Shown here: positions 45,950 to 53,905 of the stretch, piece after piece | How positions within the stretch are numbered: position 1 is the stretch's first letter | Layout of the letters: each line of letters opens with the position of its first letter | NCBI GenBank assembly: GCA_030524765.1 | Contig: JAUNGA010000007.1 | Coordinates: 1 to 54,960, forward strand | Direction of reading: 5' to 3' | DNA: 54,960 nucleotides | From: Bacteroidales bacterium | GTDB lineage: Bacteria > Bacteroidota > Bacteroidia > Bacteroidales > Muribaculaceae | Program-made: the position numbers and the translations under genes | The notes under the pieces: model-generated | The model's input: the letters and a program-made list of their open reading frames with translations, nothing else | Database searches by the model: none | Told to the model about the DNA's origin: nothing

Positions 45950-47360
45950 CATCACAAAAGACATAATAGGCGCATCAGACACGATATGCGCCGTATCGAC
46001 AGCCCCGGGTATGGGCGGCATTGCAGTCATCCGTATCAGCGGCCCGCAGGCAATCGACATCGTCGGACGACTGTGGCACGGCAAAAAACTTGACACAATC
46101 GCTACGCATACCGCACACCTCGGCCGAATCGACGGTCCCGACAGTGAAATTCTCGATCAGGGAGTCGCTACAGTTTTCAGAGCGCCCAATACTTTCACCG
46201 GCGAAGACACCGTCGAACTCTCGGTGCACGGCTCACCCTACATTCAACAACAGCTACTCGCCGCACTCGTCAATACCGGCTGCCGCATAGCCGGCCCGGG
46301 CGAATTCACCCGACGTGCATTCGCCAACGGACGTCTCGACCTTACCGAGGCCGAAGCCGTAGCCGACATCATCGCAGCATCATCGCGTGCCGCCCATAAT
46401 CTCGCCGTCAGTCAACTGCGGGGTGATCTGTCAAGAAGCATAGACGCCCTGCGCGACTCGCTCGTACACATAGCGTCAATGCTCGAACTCGAACTCGATT
46501 TCTCAGAAGAAGACGTATCATTTGCCGATCGCGACTTGCTGACACGCCTCGCAACAGACATTTGCGACAAAGTAGACAGCATGGCATCGACCTTCGCCAC
46601 CGGCGACGCACTGCGCCGTGGCGTACCGGTAGCAATAATCGGGCGTCCCAATGTAGGCAAATCATGCCTGCTCAACGCTCTGCTCGGTACCGACCGCGCC
46701 ATCGTCAGCGACATTCCAGGCACTACCCGCGACACTGTCGAAGACACCATAGACATCAATGGCATCACCTTCCGCTTTATTGACACCGCCGGCCTCCGCC
46801 ATACCGACGATCCAGTCGAGACTATCGGCATACAACGAGCCATCGACAAAGCCCGCACCGCCCGTATAATATTATGGCTCGTCACACCGGACAATATCGG
46901 CACAGACGATTTTGAGGAGAACCTGCGGGAAATCACCGCAACCATCAGCGACGATACCCGGCTGATAGCCGTCTTAAACAAAATTGATCTTGACAGCGCC
47001 CCCGATGTCACCCTCGCTCATCTCGTCTCCGCCCTGCCACAAAACGTGACCGCCCTACCCGTCTCGGCCCGGCTCAATAAAGGCATCGACACACTACGTG
47101 TCACCCTTTCGGCCACCATCACTGCCGGTCTCGACAGTGGCGAAAACCTCATCGTGGCCAACGTCCGTCACTACCACGCCCTCCGCGATGCCTCAGTCGC
47201 TCTCCGCCGAGTCCTCTCCGGCCTCGCCACCGCCCAATATACCGATCTCATTGCTCAGGACCTCCGCGAGGCCATTCACCATCTCTCCACCATTACCGGC
47301 TCAATTACCACAGATAACATTTTGGATTCTATTTTTGAGCACTTCTGCATCGGAAAGTAA
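45939..47360 (+). CDS. mnmE: tRNA modification GTPase MnmE
   Basis: With MnmG it makes the 5-carboxymethylaminomethyl group on wobble uridines. 473 aa with a GTG start that overlaps the nuclease stop by 11 nt; no nearby ATG fits. The formyl-THF-binding N-domain (APGMGGIAVIRISGP) is followed by a G domain with GRPNVGKS (about 235-242), DIPGTTRD, DTAGL and NKID, and the C-terminal catalytic-Cys motif FCIGK. The gene is intact. Its last 18 bases form a known type of integrase target and lie at the element boundary. Confidence 0.97.
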   Translation: MENNITKDIIGASDTICAVSTAPGMGGIAVIRISGPQAIDIVGRLWHGKKLDTIATHTAHLGRIDGPDSEILDQGVATVFRAPNTFTGEDTVELSVHGSPYIQQQLLAALVNTGCRIAGPGEFTRRAFANGRLDLTEAEAVADIIAASSRAAHNLAVSQLRGDLSRSIDALRDSLVHIASMLELELDFSEEDVSFADRDLLTRLATDICDKVDSMASTFATGDALRRGVPVAIIGRPNVGKSCLLNALLGTDRAIVSDIPGTTRDTVEDTIDINGITFRFIDTAGLRHTDDPVETIGIQRAIDKARTARIILWLVTPDNIGTDDFEENLREITATISDDTRLIAVLNKIDLDSAPDVTLAHLVSALPQNVTALPVSARLNKGIDTLRVTLSATITAGLDSGENLIVANVRHYHALRDASVALRRVLSGLATAQYTDLIAQDLREAIHHLSTITGSITTDNILDSIFEHFCIGK

Positions 47361-47406
47361 TTAATTGATTACCAATGCATTATATTGATAGTAATTGACT
47401 ATTACT
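47343..47406 (+). other. Probable attL with two related dyads
   Basis: The final 18 bases of mnmE (47343-47360, TTCTGCATCGGAAAGTAA) closely resemble the attB used by Salmonella genomic island 1 at trmE, as I recall it. GTAAT, 6 nt, ATTAC spans 47357-47372 across the mnmE stop codon, and AGTAAT, 5 nt, ATTACT spans 47390-47406. Inverted arms around a 5-7 nt centre are what a tyrosine recombinase core looks like. Without attR the exact crossover is unknown. Confidence 0.5.
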
Positions 47407-47432
47407 GAACGATAAAACTTAAATCTTACAAG

Positions 47433-47471
47433 AACGCCTAATGCTGATAACTGTCAGTGTTAGGCGTTTTT
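47433..47471 (+). terminator. Rho-independent terminator downstream of mnmE
   Basis: AACGCCTAA (47433-47441) pairs with TTAGGCGTT (47460-47468), with CTGA/TCAG pairing inside the loop, followed by T residues to 47471. It insulates the element from mnmE transcription and could lie on either side of the true junction. Confidence 0.85.
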
Positions 47472-47545
47472 ATGCACAATTTTGTACGGATTCTGTACGA
47501 CAGCGACTCATTTCACCCCAAGCGTCAGCAAGGTGGTGGAGGTTT

Positions 47546-47582
47546 GCGGACGTAGACGGACGTCAACGGACGCGCACGAACA
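47546..47582 (+). repeat. CGGACG iterons with a 10-bp period
   Basis: CGGACG occurs at 47547, 47557 and 47567, exactly one helical turn apart, with a degenerate fourth copy CGAACA at 47577. The array lies 28 nt before the HTH gene and near the probable attL. Such spacing suits side-by-side protein binding, for example integrase arm sites, an excisionase array or autoregulation by the four-HTH protein. The remaining sequence of 47361-47609 has no gene; TGTACG occurs twice at about 47482-47500. Confidence 0.65.
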
Positions 47583-47609
47583 AACTAAGGCGAAATAAAC
47601 ACCAACGAA

Positions 47610-48521
47610 ATGAGTAGCAACATTAAAATTGAAAGAATCTGCGAGTTGTGTGGCAACCGTTTTATGGCTCAGACAACGGTTACACGTTTCTGCTCGAAGC
47701 GATGCGCGGAACATTCTTATAAGGAGCGCATGAGGCAAAAGAAGATGGCACTCTCCAATCAGGAGACAAGCCAATGTAATCCAGACCGAAAATGCCGCGA
47801 TAAGGATTTTCTGACTCCGACGGAAACAGCTCAATATCTCGGAGTGTGCCGGACATATATCTACGACAGCATCAACCGGGGAAAAATAAAGGTGACGAGA
47901 ATTGGAAGAAAGACTCTCATCAGCAAAGCCGATATTCAGACGATGTTTGATTTTCTTACTCCGAAAGAAACTGACTTGTCAGAGTCCACTGTCAGAAAAT
48001 CAAAGTCAATCTCTGATTTCTATTCTCGTGCTGAGATTCGCGAGAAATTCGGAGTAAAGGATTCGTGGATATATAAGGTCGTTGCCGAGAACAATGTGCC
48101 GAAGACAATCCTTCGCGGTAAGGCATATTTCAGCAAGAGCCATATCGACCGGCTTTTCTCGGCGAGAAAGGAGAATCCGGAAATTACGGAGTGGTATTCG
48201 GTCGAGGATATTCAGTCAAAGTATGGCATGACTCTCTCGGCGATTTATTCGCTGGTGTCGAAAGTCGGAATACCGAAGCGCAAGGAAGGGCCGAAGGTCT
48301 ATTACTCCAAATATCACTTTGATGTGGCCAAAGGTGCCAAGTCGGCCGAGGATGTAGAGTTTATTTCAGTGGTTGACGCGATGGAAAAATACTCGCTGAC
48401 TCGCGACCAGCTGTATCACTACGTCAAAACATATAAGATAACCAAGCTCCGCTGTGGCAAGTATGTTAAGCTGAACGCCAAAGAGTTAGCGGAGTTATTC
48501 AACCCCAAGATTGAGTTATAA
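47610..48521 (+). CDS. Zinc-ribbon protein with four MerR/excisionase-like HTH modules
   Basis: A 303-aa DNA-binding protein. Cys11, Cys14, Cys28 and Cys32 (CELC, then CSKRC) form a zinc-ribbon-like N-terminus. Four HTH_17-type modules follow at about 67-114, 136-183, 194-241 and 250-297, each with a helix-turn-helix, an IYxxI/V recognition stretch and a K-x-Y wing ending in a short helix. Relatives with one or two modules sit beside Bacteroidales integrases and may act as directionality factors. Its four-fold form could read the 10-bp iterons just upstream; this is inference. The integrase promoter overlaps its end. Confidence 0.82.
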   Translation: MSSNIKIERICELCGNRFMAQTTVTRFCSKRCAEHSYKERMRQKKMALSNQETSQCNPDRKCRDKDFLTPTETAQYLGVCRTYIYDSINRGKIKVTRIGRKTLISKADIQTMFDFLTPKETDLSESTVRKSKSISDFYSRAEIREKFGVKDSWIYKVVAENNVPKTILRGKAYFSKSHIDRLFSARKENPEITEWYSVEDIQSKYGMTLSAIYSLVSKVGIPKRKEGPKVYYSKYHFDVAKGAKSAEDVEFISVVDAMEKYSLTRDQLYHYVKTYKITKLRCGKYVKLNAKELAELFNPKIEL

Positions 48522-48524
48522 TCC

Positions 48525-48562
48525 GGTGATTTTTGTCACCCGATAACCACCTTTTACTTTTG
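48525..48562 (+). promoter_or_regulatory. Integrase promoter with overlapping palindrome
   Basis: TTG (48533-48535), 19 nt, TACTTTTG (48555-48562), then 27 nt to the integrase ATG. The inverted repeat GGTGA, 6 nt, TCACC (48525-48540) covers the -33 box, a repressor-type location. GATAACC followed by TTTTACTTTTGCG is shared with the excisionase promoter at 52033. Confidence 0.7.
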
Positions 48563-48589
48563 CGCATTATAAATCTAAAACAAAGAAAT

Positions 48590-49696
48590 ATGGAATCAGC
48601 AACAATCACCAAAGTGACCCTACGAAAAGAGAAACTCCGCAGCGGCAAACTGTCGCTCTACCTCGACTACTACCCACCAATCTGGAATCCGCACATTAAA
48701 AAGATGTCGCGGAGGGAGTTCCTCGGTCTATATCTCATCGGTAACCCGAAAGACAAATTTGAGCTTGACTACAACGAGGAAATCATGCTCAAAGCCCGTG
48801 GCATCCGCGCTACCCGAGAGTTGGCTATCATTAATGAGGAGTTTGGCTTCCTCGACCGCACCAAGAAACAAGCGGACTTCCTTGAATACTTCGAGAGCAA
48901 GACCAAAGAGAAATATCAGAAATGGGAAATCGTCTATAAGCACTTCAAAGACTTCTGCAACGGCAGATGCCTGATGAAAGACGTGACCATCGGCCTGTGC
49001 AACGACTTCCGCACATACATTCTCAAAATCCGAGTAAAACAGACTGGTAATATAATCTCGCGCAACTCAGCAGCCGGATACTGGTCAACATTCCGCGCCC
49101 TGCTGAAAATCGCTTATAAGGAAGGCTGGCTCCGGGAAAATGTCAATGACTACCTTGACCGCATCGACTGGGAAGAACCGAAAATCAACTATCTCGAAAT
49201 CGAGGAGGTGAAGAAGCTGGCTGCCACACCATGCAAGGTTGAGGTACTGAAACGAGCATCACTCTTCGCCTGTTTGACAGGACTTCGCATCAGCGACATT
49301 CTTCAACTCCGTTGGGAGAATATCGAGCTATCACCCGATGGCGGCTACTGTATGCGTATCCGCACCCAGAAGACCAAGACTCAGGCGACACTGCCATTGA
49401 GCGATGAAGCCTTGTCGTACTGTGGCGAAAAAGGTCGGGGCATGATATTCAAAGGACTGAGCCGTGCCCACACGCGTGAGCCGTTCAAGAAATGGCTCAA
49501 AGATGCCGGCATCAAGAAGAAAATCACATTTCACGGCCTGCGCCACACATACGCTACACTCCTGATTACCAACGGCACTGACATCTATACCGTCAGCAAA
49601 ATGCTTACGCATAAAAACGTGGCCACCACCCAGATCTACGCCGAGGTCGTAAACCAAAAGAAGCGCGATGCCGCCAATTCCATCTCGCTGAAATAA
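48590..49696 (+). CDS. int: Tyrosine recombinase (integrase)
   Basis: The enzyme that would integrate and excise the element. 368 aa from the ATG at 48590; a TTG 57 nt upstream lies in the promoter and is rejected. An N-terminal arm-binding domain (about 5-85), a SAM-like core-binding domain (about 95-195) and the catalytic domain are present. Catalytic residues are Arg233 (TGLRISD), Lys261, His315 and Arg318 (HGLRH), His341 (LTHKN) and nucleophile Tyr350 (TTQIYAEV). Nothing is missing, so it should be active. Confidence 0.95.
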   Translation: MESATITKVTLRKEKLRSGKLSLYLDYYPPIWNPHIKKMSRREFLGLYLIGNPKDKFELDYNEEIMLKARGIRATRELAIINEEFGFLDRTKKQADFLEYFESKTKEKYQKWEIVYKHFKDFCNGRCLMKDVTIGLCNDFRTYILKIRVKQTGNIISRNSAAGYWSTFRALLKIAYKEGWLRENVNDYLDRIDWEEPKINYLEIEEVKKLAATPCKVEVLKRASLFACLTGLRISDILQLRWENIELSPDGGYCMRIRTQKTKTQATLPLSDEALSYCGEKGRGMIFKGLSRAHTREPFKKWLKDAGIKKKITFHGLRHTYATLLITNGTDIYTVSKMLTHKNVATTQIYAEVVNQKKRDAANSISLK

Positions 49697-49847
49697 CTTC
49701 CAAGTGAAACATCCCAAATATTAAAAGCGAATCGCCCCAAAAACACCAAATAGAGAACCGCAAAATCACCGATTTTTCTTTGGAGTGAACAAAACAGTGA
49801 GTTAAATTGTCTATAAAGACGTAAAAATTTTAATCCACTATTTGCTT

Positions 49848-51251
49848 ATGAGAAATACGCCCCAGCGCTTGAGGAGCTTCGCTCCCCCTACCCGGGACAA
49901 AATTTTTATCTGGAGTGCCGTTGTTGCCGGATGTGGCATCATGGCTTTACTTGGTCGCCACACTGCCATTCACCGTTTTGACACCGACCAATTTACCGGC
50001 AATGTTCTCTTTGCCGTTTTCTTTGTCCTTTCAATCGGTCTTTATTGCGGCTTCCAATCAGTAATCGAAGATGTGTTCAACCGTCTCTCGACTCTTTTTC
50101 GTCGCCGAGAAGTCATGGCTATGGCCGAGACTTTTACGGGTGAAAAGATAGTTATACCATCAGTAGACGAATCTACCCCCGCATTCATGGAGTATGAGGC
50201 AACTGCGCCCGAATGTGTGGCTGACATTTGTACTGAGAATCTGTCACCTTCATTTCAAGATGAAGAAATTGAAGAGGAAGCTGAATATCTGACACTCGAA
50301 GATGGGACTCGCATAAAGGTTGGTACTATTGATATTGATGATGTTGTATTTGACAATCTCGAAGACAACATCACCGAGTATGACAGCCTTCAGGCCAGGA
50401 ATGAAGCCCGTGGCGAATATCCTTATTTTGAGGACTACATCGGTGGTCATGGGCTTGAAGAAGTGTTGGAGTCAGACACTCTGTACAACGAATGGGTTAG
50501 TCTTCAACCCAGACATATCAAAAAGGAACTCGAATTAGGTATATATCGTGTCCGAGCATATCCTAAGAGTGATGACTCAATCGGTTGTTTCACCAAAACC
50601 GCTAAGGAGAACCGTATCAAGCAGGACGACGGTAAAATACGTATAGAGGAATGGGAGGAAGAGGCATACATCGACGCAAACGGCGATGTCTATTATTCCG
50701 ACCAGATTGAAGCCGCTCTTCAAGCTCTGAAATCAGACAAGCAACATTCAGAAATCCAAAAGCAGCTTCTCTTACAGCATGAACAGTGCAACGCTGCCCA
50801 CGCTGAACTTGCAGAGGAGGATATGAAATTCAGTCTGGCACAAATAGAATTTATCTGCGCCTACATCACTTTCATGATGCAACCCTATCTTGAAGCGGAC
50901 GAGTTGCAGAAGCTACATCACAATGCAAAGATATGGACGGTCAACGCCATGCCACCATTCACGCCCGTCAATCTTAGGAGTAATCATCTGACAAAGGAAG
51001 ATTTGAAACATCTTGGATATAATGTTGGAAAATTCCTTCGTCTGCAAGGTGGCGTTATCGCCCGATTTGTGAAGAAGGTGTTTGAAAAACCTTTCGAGAA
51101 CACCCACATCCGTACCATAGAGCAGAAGCTTCGAGAAAAGAAATCCAACAAGGAACGAATCCCCATCCATACCAACGACCAGATGGATAAGCTTTTCAAG
51201 CACTTCCACCGTTACGGCAACATCAATCTCGACATACTCAACAGAGCATAA
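49848..51251 (+). CDS. Two-helix membrane protein of the mobile element, function unknown
   Basis: A 467-aa protein (ATG at 49848; a TTG at 49842 is a weaker start). Two hydrophobic helices (about 19-36 and 52-72) give a membrane hairpin with a basic turn RRRE after it. An acidic central region (about 85-300) includes EDGTRIKVGTIDIDD. A C-terminal helical basic domain (about 310-467, LAQIEFICAYITFMM, LTKEDLKHLGYNVGKFLRLQGG and KREL-type Lys/Arg clusters) looks like a conserved element protein. It lies between int and EVE with its own terminator. It might help replication, transfer or exclusion, but no motif decides this. Confidence 0.7.
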   Translation: MRNTPQRLRSFAPPTRDKIFIWSAVVAGCGIMALLGRHTAIHRFDTDQFTGNVLFAVFFVLSIGLYCGFQSVIEDVFNRLSTLFRRREVMAMAETFTGEKIVIPSVDESTPAFMEYEATAPECVADICTENLSPSFQDEEIEEEAEYLTLEDGTRIKVGTIDIDDVVFDNLEDNITEYDSLQARNEARGEYPYFEDYIGGHGLEEVLESDTLYNEWVSLQPRHIKKELELGIYRVRAYPKSDDSIGCFTKTAKENRIKQDDGKIRIEEWEEEAYIDANGDVYYSDQIEAALQALKSDKQHSEIQKQLLLQHEQCNAAHAELAEEDMKFSLAQIEFICAYITFMMQPYLEADELQKLHHNAKIWTVNAMPPFTPVNLRSNHLTKEDLKHLGYNVGKFLRLQGGVIARFVKKVFEKPFENTHIRTIEQKLREKKSNKERIPIHTNDQMDKLFKHFHRYGNINLDILNRA

Positions 51252-51270
51252 TAAACTCACTAACAATATC

Positions 51271-51316
51271 AAAGCGAATAACAATGGCTAACACCTGAGT
51301 TATTCGCTTTTGTTTT
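51271..51316. terminator. Bidirectional terminator between the membrane protein and EVE genes
   Basis: AAAGCGAATAAC (51271-51282) pairs perfectly over 12 bp with GTTATTCGCTTT (51299-51310), followed by T-rich sequence. Both flanking genes run toward it, so it can serve both strands. Confidence 0.88.
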
Positions 51317-51320
51317 AGTG

Positions 51321-51731
51321 TCAATTATCAAACTGCTCTTCAATATATTCAAATAATTCCGGATTATTACACATGGGATGTTGAAGACTTCTACCTCCTT
51401 TAAAACCATGTTGCATAAGTGAATCTTCATCTAAAGCATCCCCTTTATATTCTTGAATTGCCCTTAACCTCCAAGTTATATCTTTTGGCGCTTTTTCAAT
51501 CCAATATTTGCTATCTGCACGTTCCTCAATTCCGATTACCTCAGTCTTGAAAATAATCTTACGTTCTGCGGAACTGAACACATAAACAATGTCTCCGATA
51601 GTAAAATTATTTCTTGCCTTTTTCCAACTAATGAATCCGGTTTCCACTAAGGAAGCATAGTGATTACATCGTTTCGCGTTTGCAAAAACGAGCCAATACT
51701 TATTTTTTCGATTATTTGATGGAGCATTCAT
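51321..51731 (-). CDS. EVE-domain (PUA-like) protein, probable cargo
   Basis: A 136-aa single-domain protein. The pattern YWLVFANAKRCNHYASLVE, then FTIGDIVYVFSSAERKIIFKTEVIGIEE and YWIEKAP matches the EVE/PUA-like fold, which binds modified bases in DNA or RNA and often joins restriction or toxin modules. It is visibly more AT-rich than its neighbours and is inverted relative to the element backbone, both signs of later cargo acquisition. No nuclease or methylase partner is adjacent, so it may work alone or through host proteins. Confidence 0.72.
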   Translation of the reverse strand: MNAPSNNRKNKYWLVFANAKRCNHYASLVETGFISWKKARNNFTIGDIVYVFSSAERKIIFKTEVIGIEERADSKYWIEKAPKDITWRLRAIQEYKGDALDEDSLMQHGFKGGRSLQHPMCNNPELFEYIEEQFDN

Positions 51732-51735
51732 GATG

Positions 51736-51766
51736 CGAATTTACGAAATTAATCATAACTTTGCAA
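51736..51766 (-). promoter_or_regulatory. Promoter of the EVE gene
   Basis: On the minus strand TTG (plus 51764-51766), 20 nt, TAAATTCG (plus 51736-51743), then 4 nt to the ATG. The -7 box departs from TTTG at one base, and the mRNA would be nearly leaderless. A forward TAACTTTG at 51756-51763 overlaps it, making a compact divergent promoter. Confidence 0.5.
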
Positions 51767-51931
51767 CGGAATCCCCCGAGTGTCCCTGTTGAAAGACAAA
51801 CCTCGGGGTTTAGTTTTTTAAGGAGTCGGCTGTTATAGTCGGCTCTTTTTTATGTCGTTTCAAACGGAGTACTATACTTCTTCAGAGCAAATGGAGTGAT
51901 AATCCCAGATAACCGGGAAATCACTCCTTTT
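51756..51931 (+). ncRNA. Putative small RNA or attenuator with three successive terminators
   Basis: A -7 box TAACTTTG (51756-51763) is followed by three intrinsic-terminator-like hairpins: CCCCGAG/CTCGGGG (51774-51808, T run after), GAGTCGGCT/AGTCGGCTC with two G-U pairs (51823-51845, six T), and GGAGTGAT/ATCACTCC with an inner CCC/GGG (51893-51927, four T). No ORF lies here. Within the 370-nt gap this could be a small RNA or an antitermination-controlled leader for the excisionase gene. The -33 box is weak, so the exact start is unsure. Confidence 0.5.
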
Positions 51932-52030
51932 CCCATATTTTCACCATACAAATAATTTCGGATTTTGGAGTCTGTTTCTCAGTGGGTTAATACTTGCCAT
52001 ACGGTTATTTTGAGGTAGTGGGAATGGTTA

Positions 52031-52063
52031 AGTTGATAACCCCCAACTCACTCTTTTACTTTG
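52031..52063 (+). promoter_or_regulatory. Excisionase-gene promoter
   Basis: TTG (52033-52035), 20 nt, TTACTTTG (52056-52063), 38 nt before the chosen ATG. An imperfect inverted repeat AGTTG, 8 nt, CAACT (52031-52048) overlaps the -33 box. GATAACC and TTTTACTTTGCG repeat words of the integrase promoter with about one helical turn of extra spacing. Confidence 0.6.
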
Positions 52064-52101
52064 CGTTAGAATTTCAAACGAACTTCAAAAACAAAGTAAG
52101 T

Positions 52102-52488
52102 ATGGAAACATCCAAAATCACTTTCGACCAGCTGCCACATGTGGTAAGCGGTCTCTCAGAGAAACTCGACCGAGTGCTTGACCTGCTTGAAAAGGCAGGC
52201 ATCGCCAGCCACTCCAAACAGTCCAAGCCCTCACGCAGACTCGTGTATGCGAAAGAGGCTTGCCAGATAATAGGCAAGTCACTTTCGACCCTCTACCGCG
52301 CGGTCAAAGCTCCGAAAGATCCCATTCCGAGCTACAAGCGCGGCAAGCTCCTCTATTTCTATGAGGATGAAATCTACGCATGGATCGAGGGCGGTCGCAA
52401 ACATTCCGTCGCTCCTTCCCTCGCCGAAACCGCAGCGGCCATCACTGCCGGTATGAAACGCCGTCCCCGCGGGGGCTATAATTTCTGA
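52102..52488 (+). CDS. Excisionase-like helix-turn-helix protein
   Basis: A 128-aa protein from the ATG at 52102; an upstream in-frame start lies in the promoter and is rejected. Residues about 8-35 form a short amphipathic helix or coiled coil (LSEKLDRVLDLLEKAG). HTH_17 spans about 46-97 (RLVYAKEACQIIGKSLSTLYRAV, then GKLLYFYEDEIYAWI). Such proteins act as recombination directionality factors or regulators in Bacteroidales elements. It starts the operon with DUF3987, which begins 4 nt later. Confidence 0.88.
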   Translation: METSKITFDQLPHVVSGLSEKLDRVLDLLEKAGIASHSKQSKPSRRLVYAKEACQIIGKSLSTLYRAVKAPKDPIPSYKRGKLLYFYEDEIYAWIEGGRKHSVAPSLAETAAAITAGMKRRPRGGYNF

Positions 52489-52492
52489 GCCT

Positions 52493-53905
52493 ATGGAAAA
52501 GAATATTACCCCCGACTCAGTAATCAGTGCATTGATGAATCACGCCAAGACATCCGACAGCGATTTCCCGGTACACGTGTTTCCCGCCAAGATGCAACGT
52601 ATCATTCTCGAACTCAACACCACCTGTGGGTTCCCGATTGACTACACGGCATCGGCTATGATTGCCGCTATATCTGTGGCAATCGGCAATACACACCGTG
52701 TAGAGGTGAAACGCAACTGGCAGGAATCGGCAATCGTGTATATCGCCATTGTAGGACGCCCCGGAGACTGCAAGTCACATCCGCTTACATTCGTTATGCG
52801 TCCGCTGGTCAATGCCGACTGGAAGAACAATCAGGAGTTTCAGAAAAAGCATTGCGAGTATCAACAGGCAGTAGCGATGAGTCGCAAGGAGCGCATCAGT
52901 GCCGGACTGGAAGAATTTCCGAAAGAGCCGAAGCGTCTGCGCTACCTCGTGTCGGATGTGACGCAAGAGGGTCTCAGTGCAATCCACTCCCATAATCCTC
53001 GTGGCTTATGCCTTTGGGTTGATGAGTTGTCGGCATGGTTCAAGAACTTCACCCGCTACAACACCGGCTCGGAAGAACAATTCTGGCTTTCGGCTTTCAA
53101 CGGCAGCACGACAATGTCTGACCGCAAGAATTGTCAGAACTCCATCTTCATCAAGCGTCCGTTCATCTCTGTGGTCGGAACAATCCAAAAACGTCTGCTC
53201 ACCGAACTTGCCAACGGAGAGAGAGCCGCCAACGGTTTCATAGACCGCATACTCTTTGCGATGACCAAGAGCAACGGCAAGCCGAGATGGAACGAGGATG
53301 AAGTGCGTGACGACCTTGACCGCGAATGGGAGCGTTTACTCAGCCGGCTTCTCTCGGTGGAATGTGTGGTCAACGAGGAGAAGGAACCAATGCCAACTGT
53401 CATGCGGTTCACTGCGGATGCCAAGCAAAGACTCTATGAGTGGCAACATGAGAATGCCGCGCTATGCGACAACGAAATGAGCGACAATGTGGTCAGCTTC
53501 TTTTGCAAGCTCGAAATCTATGTGCTGCGGTTCTGCCTGATACTCCGGATGGTCCGGTGGGCTGTCAACGATGGAGAGCCGCACCCCTCAGACATCGAAG
53601 ATGACGACGTGGCAGGAGCGATAGAATTGGCTGAATACTTCCGTGGCAACGCGCTCAGTGTGCTCACCTGCATCAGCGAGGAGAAACTGAATGAACTGCA
53701 CCGCACCGTGTATGAGCATCTCACCGAGGAATTTTCAACCGCCGACGGCATCCGTATAGCCGAGCGGTTCGGGATGAAAGACCACACCTTCAAGATGTTC
53801 CTCACCCGCAATCTCAACACTCTGTTCCGTCGTGTACGCCAAGGGTGGTATAAGAAGCTGTCGTGTTACTCCGCTAACAAAGTTACTACCGATGAGCAGG
53901 ATTGA
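52493..53905 (+). CDS. DUF3987 primase/helicase-like protein
   Basis: A 470-aa element protein. A degenerate Walker A (GRPGDCKS, residues 88-95) and a Walker-B-like LWVDELSAWF (about 174-183) lie in the DUF3987 domain, followed by a helical C-terminal part. DUF3987 proteins occur in mobile elements with primase-like partners and probably act in replication or transfer DNA processing. It overlaps the DUF6371 gene by 14 nt. Confidence 0.88.
   Translation: MEKNITPDSVISALMNHAKTSDSDFPVHVFPAKMQRIILELNTTCGFPIDYTASAMIAAISVAIGNTHRVEVKRNWQESAIVYIAIVGRPGDCKSHPLTFVMRPLVNADWKNNQEFQKKHCEYQQAVAMSRKERISAGLEEFPKEPKRLRYLVSDVTQEGLSAIHSHNPRGLCLWVDELSAWFKNFTRYNTGSEEQFWLSAFNGSTTMSDRKNCQNSIFIKRPFISVVGTIQKRLLTELANGERAANGFIDRILFAMTKSNGKPRWNEDEVRDDLDREWERLLSRLLSVECVVNEEKEPMPTVMRFTADAKQRLYEWQHENAALCDNEMSDNVVSFFCKLEIYVLRFCLILRMVRWAVNDGEPHPSDIEDDDVAGAIELAEYFRGNALSVLTCISEEKLNELHRTVYEHLTEEFSTADGIRIAERFGMKDHTFKMFLTRNLNTLFRRVRQGWYKKLSCYSANKVTTDEQD

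Noticed and set aside
47546-47582. CRISPR array
   Set aside because: Repeats are only 6-10 bp with no spacers and no cas genes, so they are iterons.
47361-47609. tRNA gene as integration target
   Set aside because: No cloverleaf-like sequence is seen; the boundary is at mnmE instead.
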